Positions 1 to 5,716 are shown, numbered from the stretch's first letter. The stretch: 5,818 bases of DNA from Chloroflexota bacterium (GCA_011041825.1 DRAO01000174.1:1-5818); one strand, 5' to 3'. A program made the numbers and translations. Notes: generated from the sequence alone by a model not told the origin.

Positions 1-119
1 CACTAATCCCACAAAGGGCTGGGACGTCGTAGGGATAATGCCCAGTTCATCTATTTTACGGTAAAAAGTCTCCTTGTCAATGTCAATGCCATCGTGGAAT
101 CAGTTACTATCTTTATCAT
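1..119 (-). pseudogene. Second DegV-family gene, N-terminal part, broken by an out-of-frame deletion (runs off left edge)
   Basis: Reading leftward from ATG 119-117, the frame gives MIKIVTDST, the classic DegV N-terminus, then runs out of frame into a TAG after 22 codons. From position 93 leftward another frame gives DGIDIDKETFYRKIDELG and then IIPTTSQPFVGLV to the window edge, which matches the next DegV segment including the TSQP motif. Aligned with the intact neighbour (TSQP at residues 58-61), about 26 codons plus one base are missing between DST and DGID, removing the strand and loop after the first motif and breaking the frame. A strong ribosome site (GGGAGGGAG, 122-130) precedes the ATG, and the ATG overlaps the stop of the upstream degV as ATGA, so the gene was once translationally coupled. 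No ATG, GTG or TTG opens the downstream frame between the junction and the TSQP motif. Most likely a pseudogene; an assembly deletion is the main alternative. Confidence 0.75.
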
Positions 120-985
120 CTCTCCCTCCCTGCTTTCAAAGAGCTGTGGCTTATCACCGGACAGGAAACTATCCCAATCAATCCAGGTCCTCCGTGGACA
201 GCCAGCACGGCTGTTACCTCCTGGAGGTAAAATTTCCTGCAATTCAGGCGCTCCTTTAATGCTTCCTTAAGTTTGAGGGCCTCATTATGGCAATCGGCAT
301 GCAATACAGCCACATCTATCTCCTTGAATCTCTCCATCGCCTGGCAGCTCAGGGTTAAAATTCGCTCCAAAGACCTGGAACGGGTCCGTGTCTGGCCGAT
401 GACCTTCACGACACCTTGTTGAACGGTCAAGATGGGTTTTATGTTCAACAGAGAAGCCATCAGGTTTTTGACAGCACCGACCCGCCCGCCCATATGAAGG
501 TAGTGAAGCGTATCCACCGTGGCATAGATGTGGATGAGTTCCTGAAGCTTCCTTATCAAGGCCAGGATTTCGTCCTTGGTTTTCCCCTGCTTAGCCGCTT
601 CAGCAGCCGCTTCGACCAGGAAGCCCGTGCCTGTGGCAATTGAACGGGAATCAACCACCTCTATATCCACTTCGGGAAGCATAGCCCGGGCGAGCAAGGC
701 TGAGTTGTAAGTGCCGCTATGGGCCGCCGTGATTACGATGGTCAATATGGATTCGCATCTATCGGCCAGCTTCTTGAAAACTTCCAGGAACTTCCCCGGT
801 GCAGGCTGTGATGTCTTGGGCAGAATGCCTTCTCGCATCTTCTTACACAGGAAAGAAGTCGAAATCTCCGTCTCCTCACAGGTCTCGGACCCTATGTGCA
901 CGTTTAGAGGAACTACCTCGACGCCCAGTTCCTTTATAACCTGAGGGGGCAAATTGACCGAACTATCAGTAACTATCCCTATCAT
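116..985 (-). CDS. degV: DegV family fatty-acid-binding protein (FakB-like)
   Basis: A 289-residue protein, the usual DegV length. DegV/FakB proteins bind a fatty acid and, in Firmicutes, present it to the kinase FakA to make acyl-phosphate for phospholipid synthesis; no FakA gene is in this window, so that role is inferred. Visible family marks, in order: IGIVTDSS (residues 2-9), TSQPAPG (58-64), SGTYNSA (90-96), VVDSRS (111-116), the GGR-containing segment YLHMGGRVG (163-171), SLLNIKPIL just after it, and HGGPG (264-268), the histidine-containing loop near the lipid carboxylate in known structures. No signal peptide or membrane segment is seen, so it is probably cytosolic. Start ATG 985-983 has GGGGAG (993-998) seven bases upstream. 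The gene lies 97 bases after the sigma factor gene, and its stop overlaps the start of a second, broken degV. Family call firm; ligand unknown. Confidence 0.93.
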   Translation of the reverse strand: MIGIVTDSSVNLPPQVIKELGVEVVPLNVHIGSETCEETEISTSFLCKKMREGILPKTSQPAPGKFLEVFKKLADRCESILTIVITAAHSGTYNSALLARAMLPEVDIEVVDSRSIATGTGFLVEAAAEAAKQGKTKDEILALIRKLQELIHIYATVDTLHYLHMGGRVGAVKNLMASLLNIKPILTVQQGVVKVIGQTRTRSRSLERILTLSCQAMERFKEIDVAVLHADCHNEALKLKEALKERLNCRKFYLQEVTAVLAVHGGPGLIGIVSCPVISHSSLKAGRER

Positions 986-1080
986 AAGATTACTCCCCTA
1001 TGCTGGAGGGCGCAGACTCCTCAGATTGCGCTAAGGGAGGGAGAAACCCAGCGTTGTTAAGAGGAGCGGCCCTCAGAAAC

Positions 1081-1638
1081 TCACAGAGCACCTTTGTCCT
1101 CCAGTTCCTTCCTCAAAGCGACCAGAGTTCGGTGGTACAGGGATTTTATGGCGCTTTCGGTCTTCCCCATCACTTGGGCGATCTCTTGGTTTGTCAGCCT
1201 CTCCGCAAACTTCAGGTACAACAACTCTTGGCGGTCGGGTGGCAAACGCTTTATGGCAGCCAGCAGGGCTTCCTTCCTCTCCTCTTCCTCCAGTAGCTCC
1301 AAAGGCTCAGGGCCGGGGCTTGACTTCGGGATCAGAGCATCAAGGGATATGACCTTCCTGCGGGAGCGGTCCCTGTGCCAGTTAGCCACTAGGTTATGTG
1401 CAATCCTGTGGAGCCAAGCATAGAAAGGCAGACCCCGGTCCTGGTAATTCTTTATATGGTCCAGAGCTTTGAAGAACGTTTTAGCAGTTAAATCTTCGGC
1501 ATCCACCTTATTGCCCACTTTGTAATAGATGTAAGTGTAAATCTTATCCACATACCGCTCGTAGAGGATGCCGAAGGCTTCCGGGTCGTGCTTAGCCCTC
1601 TCTATCAGGAGTTTCTCTTCCACCGCCTTCTCACTCAA
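1081..1638 (-). CDS. ECF-type sigma-70 family RNA polymerase sigma factor
   Basis: A 185-residue two-domain sigma factor. Region 2 covers about residues 18-95: DPEAFGILYERY, then the core-binding segment DAEDLTAKTFFKA (46-58), then the -10-recognition segment with FYAWLHRIAHNLVANWHRD (72-90) and a basic RSRRK tail. A linker rich in Pro, Ser and Glu (about 96-118) leads to region 4 (about 120-180), with LPPDRQELLYLKF and the helix-turn-helix LTNQEIAQVMGKTESAIKSLYHRTLVALRKEL. There is no sigma-1 or sigma-3 domain, so it is group 4 (ECF). The start is TTG: TAA directly precedes it in frame, and GAGGTG lies five bases upstream. The usual anti-sigma gene is absent: the next gene is degV and the previous one is a COG1751 protein, so the signal it answers cannot be read from here. 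Its target promoters are unknown; it may autoregulate, but I see no obvious paired ECF motif upstream. Confidence 0.93.
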   Translation of the reverse strand: MSEKAVEEKLLIERAKHDPEAFGILYERYVDKIYTYIYYKVGNKVDAEDLTAKTFFKALDHIKNYQDRGLPFYAWLHRIAHNLVANWHRDRSRRKVISLDALIPKSSPGPEPLELLEEEERKEALLAAIKRLPPDRQELLYLKFAERLTNQEIAQVMGKTESAIKSLYHRTLVALRKELEDKGAL

Positions 1639-1643
1639 TTAAA

Positions 1644-1649
1644 CACCTC
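1644..1649 (-). promoter_or_regulatory. Ribosome binding site deciding the TTG start of the sigma factor gene
   Basis: GAGGTG on the minus strand sits five bases before TTG 1638-1636. The codon directly before the TTG is an in-frame TAA, so the protein cannot start further upstream. The only nearby alternative, a GTG five codons in, has no better site. Confidence 0.75.
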
Positions 1650-1707
1650 ACCAGCCCATAAGTTCTGCTCATCCTTCGGCTTGCGAGCAGGCGTCGCTTA
1701 CCCCGCT

Positions 1708-2283
1708 TCACTTTAGCCTCGGCTTTGCCAATATCTCCAGTATGCGGAGGTCGAAGAAAGATTGGGTGTGGGCAGGCCGAAGCACCAAAGCGGTGTCAGC
1801 CCCCCGACCTGTACCAGCTATGGCGATGGCTTCCTCATCGGTGCGGATGAGACCCGCATCAGCGGCCATCATCGCTATCTCCACCGCCACCTTCACCCCT
1901 TCCCCAAAGATGCGCAAGGCATAAGCGATGATTTCCTCGGCCTGATAGGTGTTGAGTTTACGTCGGATAGCTCGCCCTATCCCTCCAAAGGCGTGGACGC
2001 AGGTGAGGATTCTGCCCCCCAATTCCTCGATAGCCTGCCGGTTTTCCTCCGTTAGCTCTTGAAAATCGGGCTTTCGGAACCCGGTGGAATGGGTGACCAC
2101 CACCAGGTTGTAACCCTGGAACAGTCTGGCGGCCAGGACACCTGTTTCCCCGGTGGTGGTGGCGACCACGATGTTCCTTATGCCTAGCTCCTCAGCCCGC
2201 CTTTTTGCTATCTCCAGGGTACGAAGGGTGTTCTGAGAGCCTGGTTTGTCAAAATAAACAGCTTGAACCACGATTTCACCCAT
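1708..2283 (-). CDS. COG1751 family protein (pyruvate kinase alpha/beta-domain-like), function unknown
   Basis: A 191-residue protein of the conserved family annotated as pyruvate kinase alpha/beta domain-containing protein (COG1751), found in archaea and scattered bacteria. It resembles the C-terminal regulatory domain of pyruvate kinase without the catalytic barrel, so kinase activity is not expected. Visible marks: TLEIAKRRAEELGIRNIVVATTTG (about 22-45), a Rossmann-like strand and loop; VVVTHSTGFRKPDFQEL (61-77); HAFGGIGRAIRRK (97-109); GEGVKVAVEIAMMAADAGLI (127-146); and AIAGTGRGADTALVLRP (154-170), a glycine-rich loop that may bind a phosphate or nucleotide (inference). It has no signal peptide or clear membrane helix. 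ATG 2283-2281 follows an excellent site, AGGAGGTGG (2287-2295). It lies 56 bases after der and 69 bases before the sigma factor, so it probably shares their transcript. Biochemical role unknown. Confidence 0.88.
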   Translation of the reverse strand: MGEIVVQAVYFDKPGSQNTLRTLEIAKRRAEELGIRNIVVATTTGETGVLAARLFQGYNLVVVTHSTGFRKPDFQELTEENRQAIEELGGRILTCVHAFGGIGRAIRRKLNTYQAEEIIAYALRIFGEGVKVAVEIAMMAADAGLIRTDEEAIAIAGTGRGADTALVLRPAHTQSFFDLRILEILAKPRLK

Positions 2284-2304
2284 CTTCCACCTCCTCTATG
2301 TGGT

Positions 2305-2331
2305 TTGGTAGCCCGGAGTTTTCCCCACCAA
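2305..2331 (-). other. Possible hairpin between der and the COG1751 gene
   Basis: On the minus strand TTGGT pairs with ACCAA, and inside it GGGG pairs with CTCC (one G-U) around an AAAA loop, with a five-base bulge GGGCT on the 3' side. It lies in the 56-base gap, nine bases upstream of the strong ribosome site. There is no T tract, so it is not a terminator. It could protect or separate mRNA segments, or be chance. Confidence 0.3.
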
Positions 2332-2339
2332 GCGGTAAA

Positions 2340-3695
2340 TCAGGCTCCGCCTCGCTTCCTGAACACCAGCTTTAGAGGGGTTCCGATGAAGGGATAATGC
2401 TTGCGGATGGAATTTTCCAGATAGCGCTCATACGAAAAATGCACCAGGTCCGGGTCATTGACGAAGAAGACAAAGGTAGGCGGGGAAACGGAAGCCTGGG
2501 TCACGTAGTAAATCTTCAGCGTCTTGCCACCTTTTGAGGGAGGGCGATGCCGGCTCACCGCCTCCTGGATAATACGATTGAGCTTGCCGGTGGAAATCCG
2601 CACCAGCCGCTCTTCCTGTACCCTGAGAGCCAGGGGGATTATCTTGTCCACGCCTTCCCCCGTCTTAGCCGAGGTGAAGAGGATAGGCACATAATCCAGG
2701 AAGCGCAGTTCTGCCCTCACGGCCCTCTCATATTCCTCCTTTATCCCTGGCCGTTGGGGCACCAAATCCCATTTATTCACCAGCACGATGGCGCTTTTGG
2801 CCTCGTCAATGATATAACCGGCGATATGAGCATCCTGTGCAGTGACCCCTTCCATCCCATCTATGACCAGCAATGATACATCCGAGCGCCCGATGGCCCG
2901 CAGAGCTCGGAGGACGCTGTATTTTTCCAGGCCGGGCTGGATTCGGCCTCTACGCCGTATCCCCGCTGTATCAATCAACGTTATGGGTTGTCCCTCCCAT
3001 TCCAAATAGGTATCAATTGCGTCCCGGGTGGTCCCGGGTATCTCGCTCACTATGACCCGCTCCTGGCCTAGAAGCCGGTTGAGCAATGATGACTTACCCA
3101 CGTTGGGCCTCCCCACGATGGCAATTTTCACCGCTTCGCCTTCGGGTTCCTCCTTAACTTCCGGCAGGTACTTAACCACCTCTTCCATCAAATCCCCGAT
3201 GCCGGTGCCGTGAATGGCCGAGATGGGGATGGGGTCTCCTAAGCCAAGCTCGTAGAACTCCACCGCAGCCTCACGGCGCTCATCGTTATCGGCTTTGTTC
3301 ACGGCCAGCACCACCGGCTTACGGGAGCGGCGGAGGATGTCTGCCACATCTCTGTCAGCAGCAGTAGGGCCATCCTTCACGTCCACCACGAAGATGATGG
3401 CATCGGCCTCCTCGATGGCCATTTGGGCCTGGGCACGGATGAGGTCTATATACTGAGCCGAAGCCACAGCCAAAGGCTCTCGCTCCTCAGGGGGGAGGCC
3501 ATCTAATACCTCAAGCCCCCCGGTGTCCACCAGGGTGAAGGGAACTCCCCCCCACTCGGCATCGGCATAAAGCCTGTCCCTGGTAGTGCCGGGGATGTCC
3601 TCCACGATGGCTACCTTGCGCCCTACCAGCCTGTTGAACAAGGTGGATTTCCCCACATTCGGCCTGCCGACAATGGCAACAATAGGCTTGCGCAT
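2340..3695 (-). CDS. der: Ribosome assembly GTPase Der (EngA)
   Basis: A 451-residue Der protein: two tandem GTPase domains and a C-terminal KH-like domain, which together act in maturation of the 50S ribosomal subunit in the cytosol. Domain 1: GRPNVGKS (10-17), GTTRD (36-40), DTGG (57-60), NKAD (133-136), SAI (159-161). Domain 2: GRPNVGKS (195-202), GTTRD (221-225), DTAG (242-245), NKWD (307-310), SAK (342-344). The KH-like part covers about 370-451 and ends in the usual basic tail. The spacing from DTGG to AIEEAD in domain 1 is 32 residues, longer than the 18-19 I recall in Escherichia coli and Bacillus subtilis. The frame stays open upstream to ATG 3827, but that start falls inside the likely promoter; ATG 3695 begins the canonical MRKPIVAIVG and has GGAG (3703-3706) seven bases before it. 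First gene of the minus-strand string. Confidence 0.97.
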   Translation of the reverse strand: MRKPIVAIVGRPNVGKSTLFNRLVGRKVAIVEDIPGTTRDRLYADAEWGGVPFTLVDTGGLEVLDGLPPEEREPLAVASAQYIDLIRAQAQMAIEEADAIIFVVDVKDGPTAADRDVADILRRSRKPVVLAVNKADNDERREAAVEFYELGLGDPIPISAIHGTGIGDLMEEVVKYLPEVKEEPEGEAVKIAIVGRPNVGKSSLLNRLLGQERVIVSEIPGTTRDAIDTYLEWEGQPITLIDTAGIRRRGRIQPGLEKYSVLRALRAIGRSDVSLLVIDGMEGVTAQDAHIAGYIIDEAKSAIVLVNKWDLVPQRPGIKEEYERAVRAELRFLDYVPILFTSAKTGEGVDKIIPLALRVQEERLVRISTGKLNRIIQEAVSRHRPPSKGGKTLKIYYVTQASVSPPTFVFFVNDPDLVHFSYERYLENSIRKHYPFIGTPLKLVFRKRGGA

Positions 3696-3702
3696 ATTGA
3701 TG

Positions 3703-3706
3703 CTCC
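3703..3706 (-). promoter_or_regulatory. Ribosome binding site fixing the der start
   Basis: GGAG (within GACGGAG, 3703-3709) on the minus strand, seven bases before ATG 3695-3693. It supports the internal Met and argues against a 44-residue N-terminal extension that has no Der similarity. Confidence 0.7.
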
Positions 3707-3730
3707 GTCCCCGAAAGGAGTCATCTCCCA

Positions 3731-3784
3731 GGGGAGCAAAAAGCCACTCCCCAGAGAACCCCCTTCTTTTCTTAAGGGAAGGGG
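3731..3784 (-). other. Two hairpins in the der leader
   Basis: Inside the predicted 5' leader of der. Hairpin one pairs 3760-3766 with 3778-3784 (CCCCTTC / GAAGGGG, 11-base loop). Hairpin two pairs 3731-3736 with 3747-3752 (GGGGAG / CTCCCC, 10-base loop). Neither is followed by a good T tract on the minus strand, so I do not call a terminator. They could act as an attenuator, a binding site for a ribosomal factor, or a remnant of an interspersed C/G-run repeat. The base pairing is seen; the role is inferred. Confidence 0.45.
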
Positions 3785-3817
3785 TATTGTGTAACGAAAG
3801 CGAGCTTACTAAACCCC

Positions 3818-3845
3818 ATTTTAACATATTAATGCTTTAAAGCAA
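3818..3845 (-). promoter_or_regulatory. Likely sigma-70-type promoter for der and downstream genes
   Basis: On the minus strand the -35 candidate is TTGCTT (3845-3840, three of six matches), then a 16-base spacer and -10 TAAAAT (3823-3818, five of six). Transcription would start near 3811, giving a leader of about 115 bases. The surrounding stretch is A/T-rich, unlike the neighbouring genes. The weak -35 leaves room for an activator. Confidence 0.5.
3833..3844. promoter_or_regulatory. 12-base perfect palindrome overlapping the der -35 (possible operator)
   Basis: TGCTTTAAAGCA is its own reverse complement and covers most of the predicted -35 and the start of the spacer. A dimeric repressor bound here would block the promoter. 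It is short and A/T-rich, so chance is possible; no regulator gene adjoins it apart from the sigma factor in the same string. Confidence 0.35.
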
Positions 3846-3862
3846 AATGGGTAGGATGAGAA

Positions 3863-3874
3863 GGTGTTGAAAAA
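3863..3874 (+). repeat. 12-base direct repeat, copy 1 (GGTGTTGAAAAA)
   Basis: GGTGTTGAAAAA occurs here and, in the same orientation, at 5717-5728. Each copy lies a few tens of bases left of a hairpin repeat (34 bases to the stem here, 73 at the other copy). It resembles an insertion-sequence end, but no transposase gene is in the window and the matching inverted terminus is not seen. Confidence 0.5.
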
Positions 3875-3908
3875 CTCCGAGGTTAGAAACTACTCCTCAA
3901 AAAATGCC

Positions 3909-3967
3909 TTGCACGGCGGCTTCGCCGCCGTGCAAGAAAATACCCTCAAAAGGCTTTTTTAACCTGC
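3909..3967. repeat. Hairpin repeat, copy A: 12-bp perfect stem plus a 32-base right arm
   Basis: Bases 3909-3935 form a perfect stem of TTGCACGGCGGC with its complement around a three-base TTC loop. The next 32 bases (3936-3967, ending AACCTGC) match the reverse complement of 5770-5801 at 28 of 32 positions. The shared stem and arm define an interspersed, probably genome-wide, element of REP or MITE type. On the minus strand the stem is followed, after GGCA, by six T (3904-3899), so it could weakly stop leftward transcription; on the plus strand no T tract follows directly. The repeat is seen; its class is inferred. Confidence 0.75.
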
Positions 3968-4000
3968 TTCGGGCAGTTGAAAGCTTTGGCGAGAACGCTC

Positions 4001-4029
4001 TTGCCATCCTCACCACTATGTGCTATCAT
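4001..4029 (+). promoter_or_regulatory. Sigma-70-type promoter of the HAD phosphatase / ccsA-like operon
   Basis: -35 TTGCCA (4001-4006, five of six), a 17-base spacer, and -10 TATCAT (4024-4029, five of six). The predicted start near 4036 leaves a leader of about 33 bases before ATG 4069. This is the best promoter match in the window, and it rules out translation from the open frame beginning at 3904. Confidence 0.7.
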
Positions 4030-4057
4030 AACTCTGGGCTTTTTCCATCTGTTAGAG

Positions 4058-4063
4058 AGGGAG
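4058..4063 (+). promoter_or_regulatory. Ribosome binding site of the HAD phosphatase gene
   Basis: AGGGAG lies five bases before ATG 4069-4071 and fixes that codon as the start. Another ATG at 4064 reads ATG CGA TGA and ends at once. Confidence 0.75.
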
Positions 4064-4068
4064 ATGCG

Positions 4069-4866
4069 ATGAGCTCGTTGCAAGATATCTCAGCTTTCAT
4101 CATTGATATGGACGGTGTCCTGTACCGGGGCAGCACGATGGTGCCCGGGGCTGCTGAGTTCATCGCCTTTCTGCGGGAGCAGGGCAAGAAGTTCCTGCTC
4201 CTCACCAATAATTCCAGCAGGACCCCTGTTCAGTACGTGGAGAAGCTGGCCCGGATGGGCATCGAGATAGATGAAGGACGCATTTTCACCTCAGCTCAGG
4301 CCACAGCTCTGTACTTGCGCCAAAAGGCCAAGCCTGGCACACGGGTCTACGTAATTGGGATGGATGGGATAAGGGAAGCCTTGACCGCCGAGGGGTTCGT
4401 GCTCAGCGAGGATAGCAAAGTGGATTTTGTGGTGGTGGGGATGGATACCACCGTTACATATGAGAAGCTCAAGAAAGCCGCCCTTGCCATCCGGGCTGGA
4501 GCCAAGTTCATAGGCACCAACCCTGATAAAACCCTCCCCACCGAAGAAGGGCTCGTCCCCGGCAATGGAGCCATCCTGGCGGCCATCCAAACGGCAACCG
4601 ATGTTGAGCCCCTGATCATAGGCAAGCCCCAGAAGCCCATCTTCGAGATTGCCCTCGCCCGCCTTCAAAGTCGCCCCGAAGAGACCGCCGTCATTGGAGA
4701 CCGCTTGGAAACGGACATCTTGGGCGGGCTTCAGGCCGGGCTCAAGACCATCCTGGTCCTATCCGGTGCCACCGATAAGGATTTGCTGGAGAGCTCAGAA
4801 GTGCAACCCGATTGGGTCTTCGAGAGCGTGAAGGAATTGCTGGAAAGAATGCGAGGGGAGGCCTAG
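4069..4866 (+). CDS. HAD-IIA family (NagD/AraL-like) phosphatase
   Basis: A 265-residue enzyme, the normal length for HAD subfamily IIA, which hydrolyses small phosphate esters such as sugar phosphates, p-nitrophenyl phosphate or phosphoglycolate using Mg2+. Motif I is DMDGVLYRG (13-21), with nucleophile D13 and general acid/base D15. Motif II is LTNNSSRT (45-52). The C2-type cap, about residues 75-180, includes the family marks VVVGMDTTVTYEKL (121-134) and GTNPDKTLPTEEGLVPGNGA (149-168). Motif III is GKPQKP with K186, and motif IV is GDRLETDILGG (210-220), whose acidic residues bind the metal. All catalytic residues are present. No signal peptide: cytosolic. The true substrate cannot be told from sequence; metabolite repair or sugar-phosphate turnover is plausible. 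Its own promoter and ribosome site lie just upstream. The stop TAG directly abuts the ATG of the ccsA-like gene, so the two are probably translated in a coupled way. Confidence 0.94.
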   Translation: MSSLQDISAFIIDMDGVLYRGSTMVPGAAEFIAFLREQGKKFLLLTNNSSRTPVQYVEKLARMGIEIDEGRIFTSAQATALYLRQKAKPGTRVYVIGMDGIREALTAEGFVLSEDSKVDFVVVGMDTTVTYEKLKKAALAIRAGAKFIGTNPDKTLPTEEGLVPGNGAILAAIQTATDVEPLIIGKPQKPIFEIALARLQSRPEETAVIGDRLETDILGGLQAGLKTILVLSGATDKDLLESSEVQPDWVFESVKELLERMRGEA

Positions 4867-5670
4867 ATGCCGGTATTGTTCTACGGGGCGGTGCTTTGCT
4901 GGCTTGTGGCTGCAATAACCTGGGCCTTGGCTTATTACGGGAGGCTCAGGAAAGCCTCGTATCTGGGTGGGGGATTGGAAATCACAGGCTTCTTCCTCTG
5001 GACGGTGGCCTTGGTGTCCTATGCCCTGTCCAGCGGCCCTGCACCAAAGGGGCATTCCTTCCGCTGGCCTTTGGCCACACCTGCCGAATTCCTCCTGGCT
5101 ATGGTGTGGGGGACGGTGCTCATCCACACGATAGTGGAACTCACCGAAGGGGGGATGGGGGAAGGCTACCCCGCCTTGATATTGGCCTTAATTATGGCCC
5201 TCTTCGGAGGGAAGACCTTCGCAGCAAAGCCTTTGCCCCTCCAGGCGGCTTTCAGAAGCATTTGGTTTCAACTGCATACCCTCACAGCAGCGCTGGCTTA
5301 CGGTGCGTTCACCGTCGGATGTGGCATCGCTGCTTTGAGGATTCTCAGCAGTGAACTCCCTTCGGAGAGAGGTGGACTTACCAAGGCCCTCAAGATAGGG
5401 TATCTGCTCCTCACGCTCTCGATGATTACAGGGGCGATTTGGGGCCAGTTGACCTGGGGGAATTATTGGAGCTGGAGTTTGAAGGAAATCTGGACGTTCA
5501 TCGTATGGATGCTCTATACCCTGTTTTTCCACATCCAGCCCCTTCCCAGGTGGAAGGGCCGACCGGCTTTCACCCTGGTGGCCGTGGCTTTTGCAGTGGT
5601 GCTCTTCACCCTGTTGGGGACGGAATGGCTGGCGAGGAAGACGACGCTGGAAATTATGCACGTGTATTAA
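4867..5670 (+). CDS. CcsA/HemX-like cytochrome c assembly integral membrane protein
   Basis: A 267-residue protein with about eight hydrophobic helices (roughly 4-23, 32-55, 73-92, 101-118, 132-160, 174-194, 207-223, 235-255). The family handles heme for cytochrome c maturation (CcsA/ResC, CcmC) or is the related HemX. Its signature is the tryptophan-rich WWD-type segment WGNYWSWSLKEIW (197-209), followed by H222; before it LHTLTAALAYGAF (136-148) carries H137, the usual partner heme ligand, and H87 lies in an earlier helix. The canonical pattern ends WSWDPKE; here it reads WSWSLKE, so the Asp and Pro are replaced by Ser204 and Leu205. ATG directly follows the phosphatase stop, and AGGGGAGG (4854-4861) lies inside the end of that gene. 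No partner CcsB/ResB, thiol-disulfide protein or heme-synthesis gene is in view. CcsA and HemX cannot be separated here. Confidence 0.85.
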   Translation: MPVLFYGAVLCWLVAAITWALAYYGRLRKASYLGGGLEITGFFLWTVALVSYALSSGPAPKGHSFRWPLATPAEFLLAMVWGTVLIHTIVELTEGGMGEGYPALILALIMALFGGKTFAAKPLPLQAAFRSIWFQLHTLTAALAYGAFTVGCGIAALRILSSELPSERGGLTKALKIGYLLLTLSMITGAIWGQLTWGNYWSWSLKEIWTFIVWMLYTLFFHIQPLPRWKGRPAFTLVAVAFAVVLFTLLGTEWLARKTTLEIMHVY

Positions 5671-5716
5671 TTTCATTAGCAGAAAACCGCTCTTTTGAAA
5701 GTAAACATAAAGCGGG

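Larger units (their letters stand above)
3696..4068. other. Divergent intergenic region between der and the HAD phosphatase gene
   Basis: No supported gene lies in these 373 bases. From left to right it holds the structured der leader (3696-3811), the leftward der promoter with an overlapping palindrome, a 12-base repeat GGTGTTGAAAAA (3863-3874), a perfect hairpin with its repeat arm (3909-3967), and the rightward promoter and short leader of the phosphatase operon. The repeat element thus sits between two outward-facing promoters. Open frames crossing the region (into der from 3827 and into the phosphatase from 3904) show no protein similarity. Confidence 0.7.

Noticed and set aside
1..119. 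Programmed frameshift in the second degV
   Set aside because: About 26 conserved codons are missing at the junction and there is no slippery run, so a simple frameshift would not restore the protein.
1631..1672. 13-residue upstream open frame (MSRTYGLVRCLIE) ending across the sigma factor start
   Set aside because: A leader peptide would be attractive for control, but the only purine-rich bases are too close to its ATG and it could easily be chance.
3696..3827. 44-residue N-terminal extension of Der from ATG 3827
   Set aside because: It lacks Der similarity, its start lies in the predicted promoter spacer, and ATG 3695 has a good ribosome site and the canonical N-terminus.
3899..3935. Hairpin plus T6 on the minus strand as an intrinsic terminator
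   Set aside because: The T tract starts four bases after the stem, and no minus-strand gene ends there; it is better explained as part of the repeat.
3904..4068. 55-residue N-terminal extension of the HAD phosphatase
   Set aside because: It reads through the hairpin repeat and the promoter; the HAD fold begins right after ATG 4069, which has its own ribosome site.
4812..5354. 180-residue plus-strand open frame overlapping the phosphatase end and the ccsA-like gene
   Set aside because: Out-of-frame shadow of two well-supported genes, with no recognisable domain.
5188..5676. 162-residue minus-strand open frame opposite the ccsA-like gene
   Set aside because: The composition (many His, Gln, Pro, Arg) is typical of an antisense shadow; no motifs, and the plus-strand membrane protein is clear.
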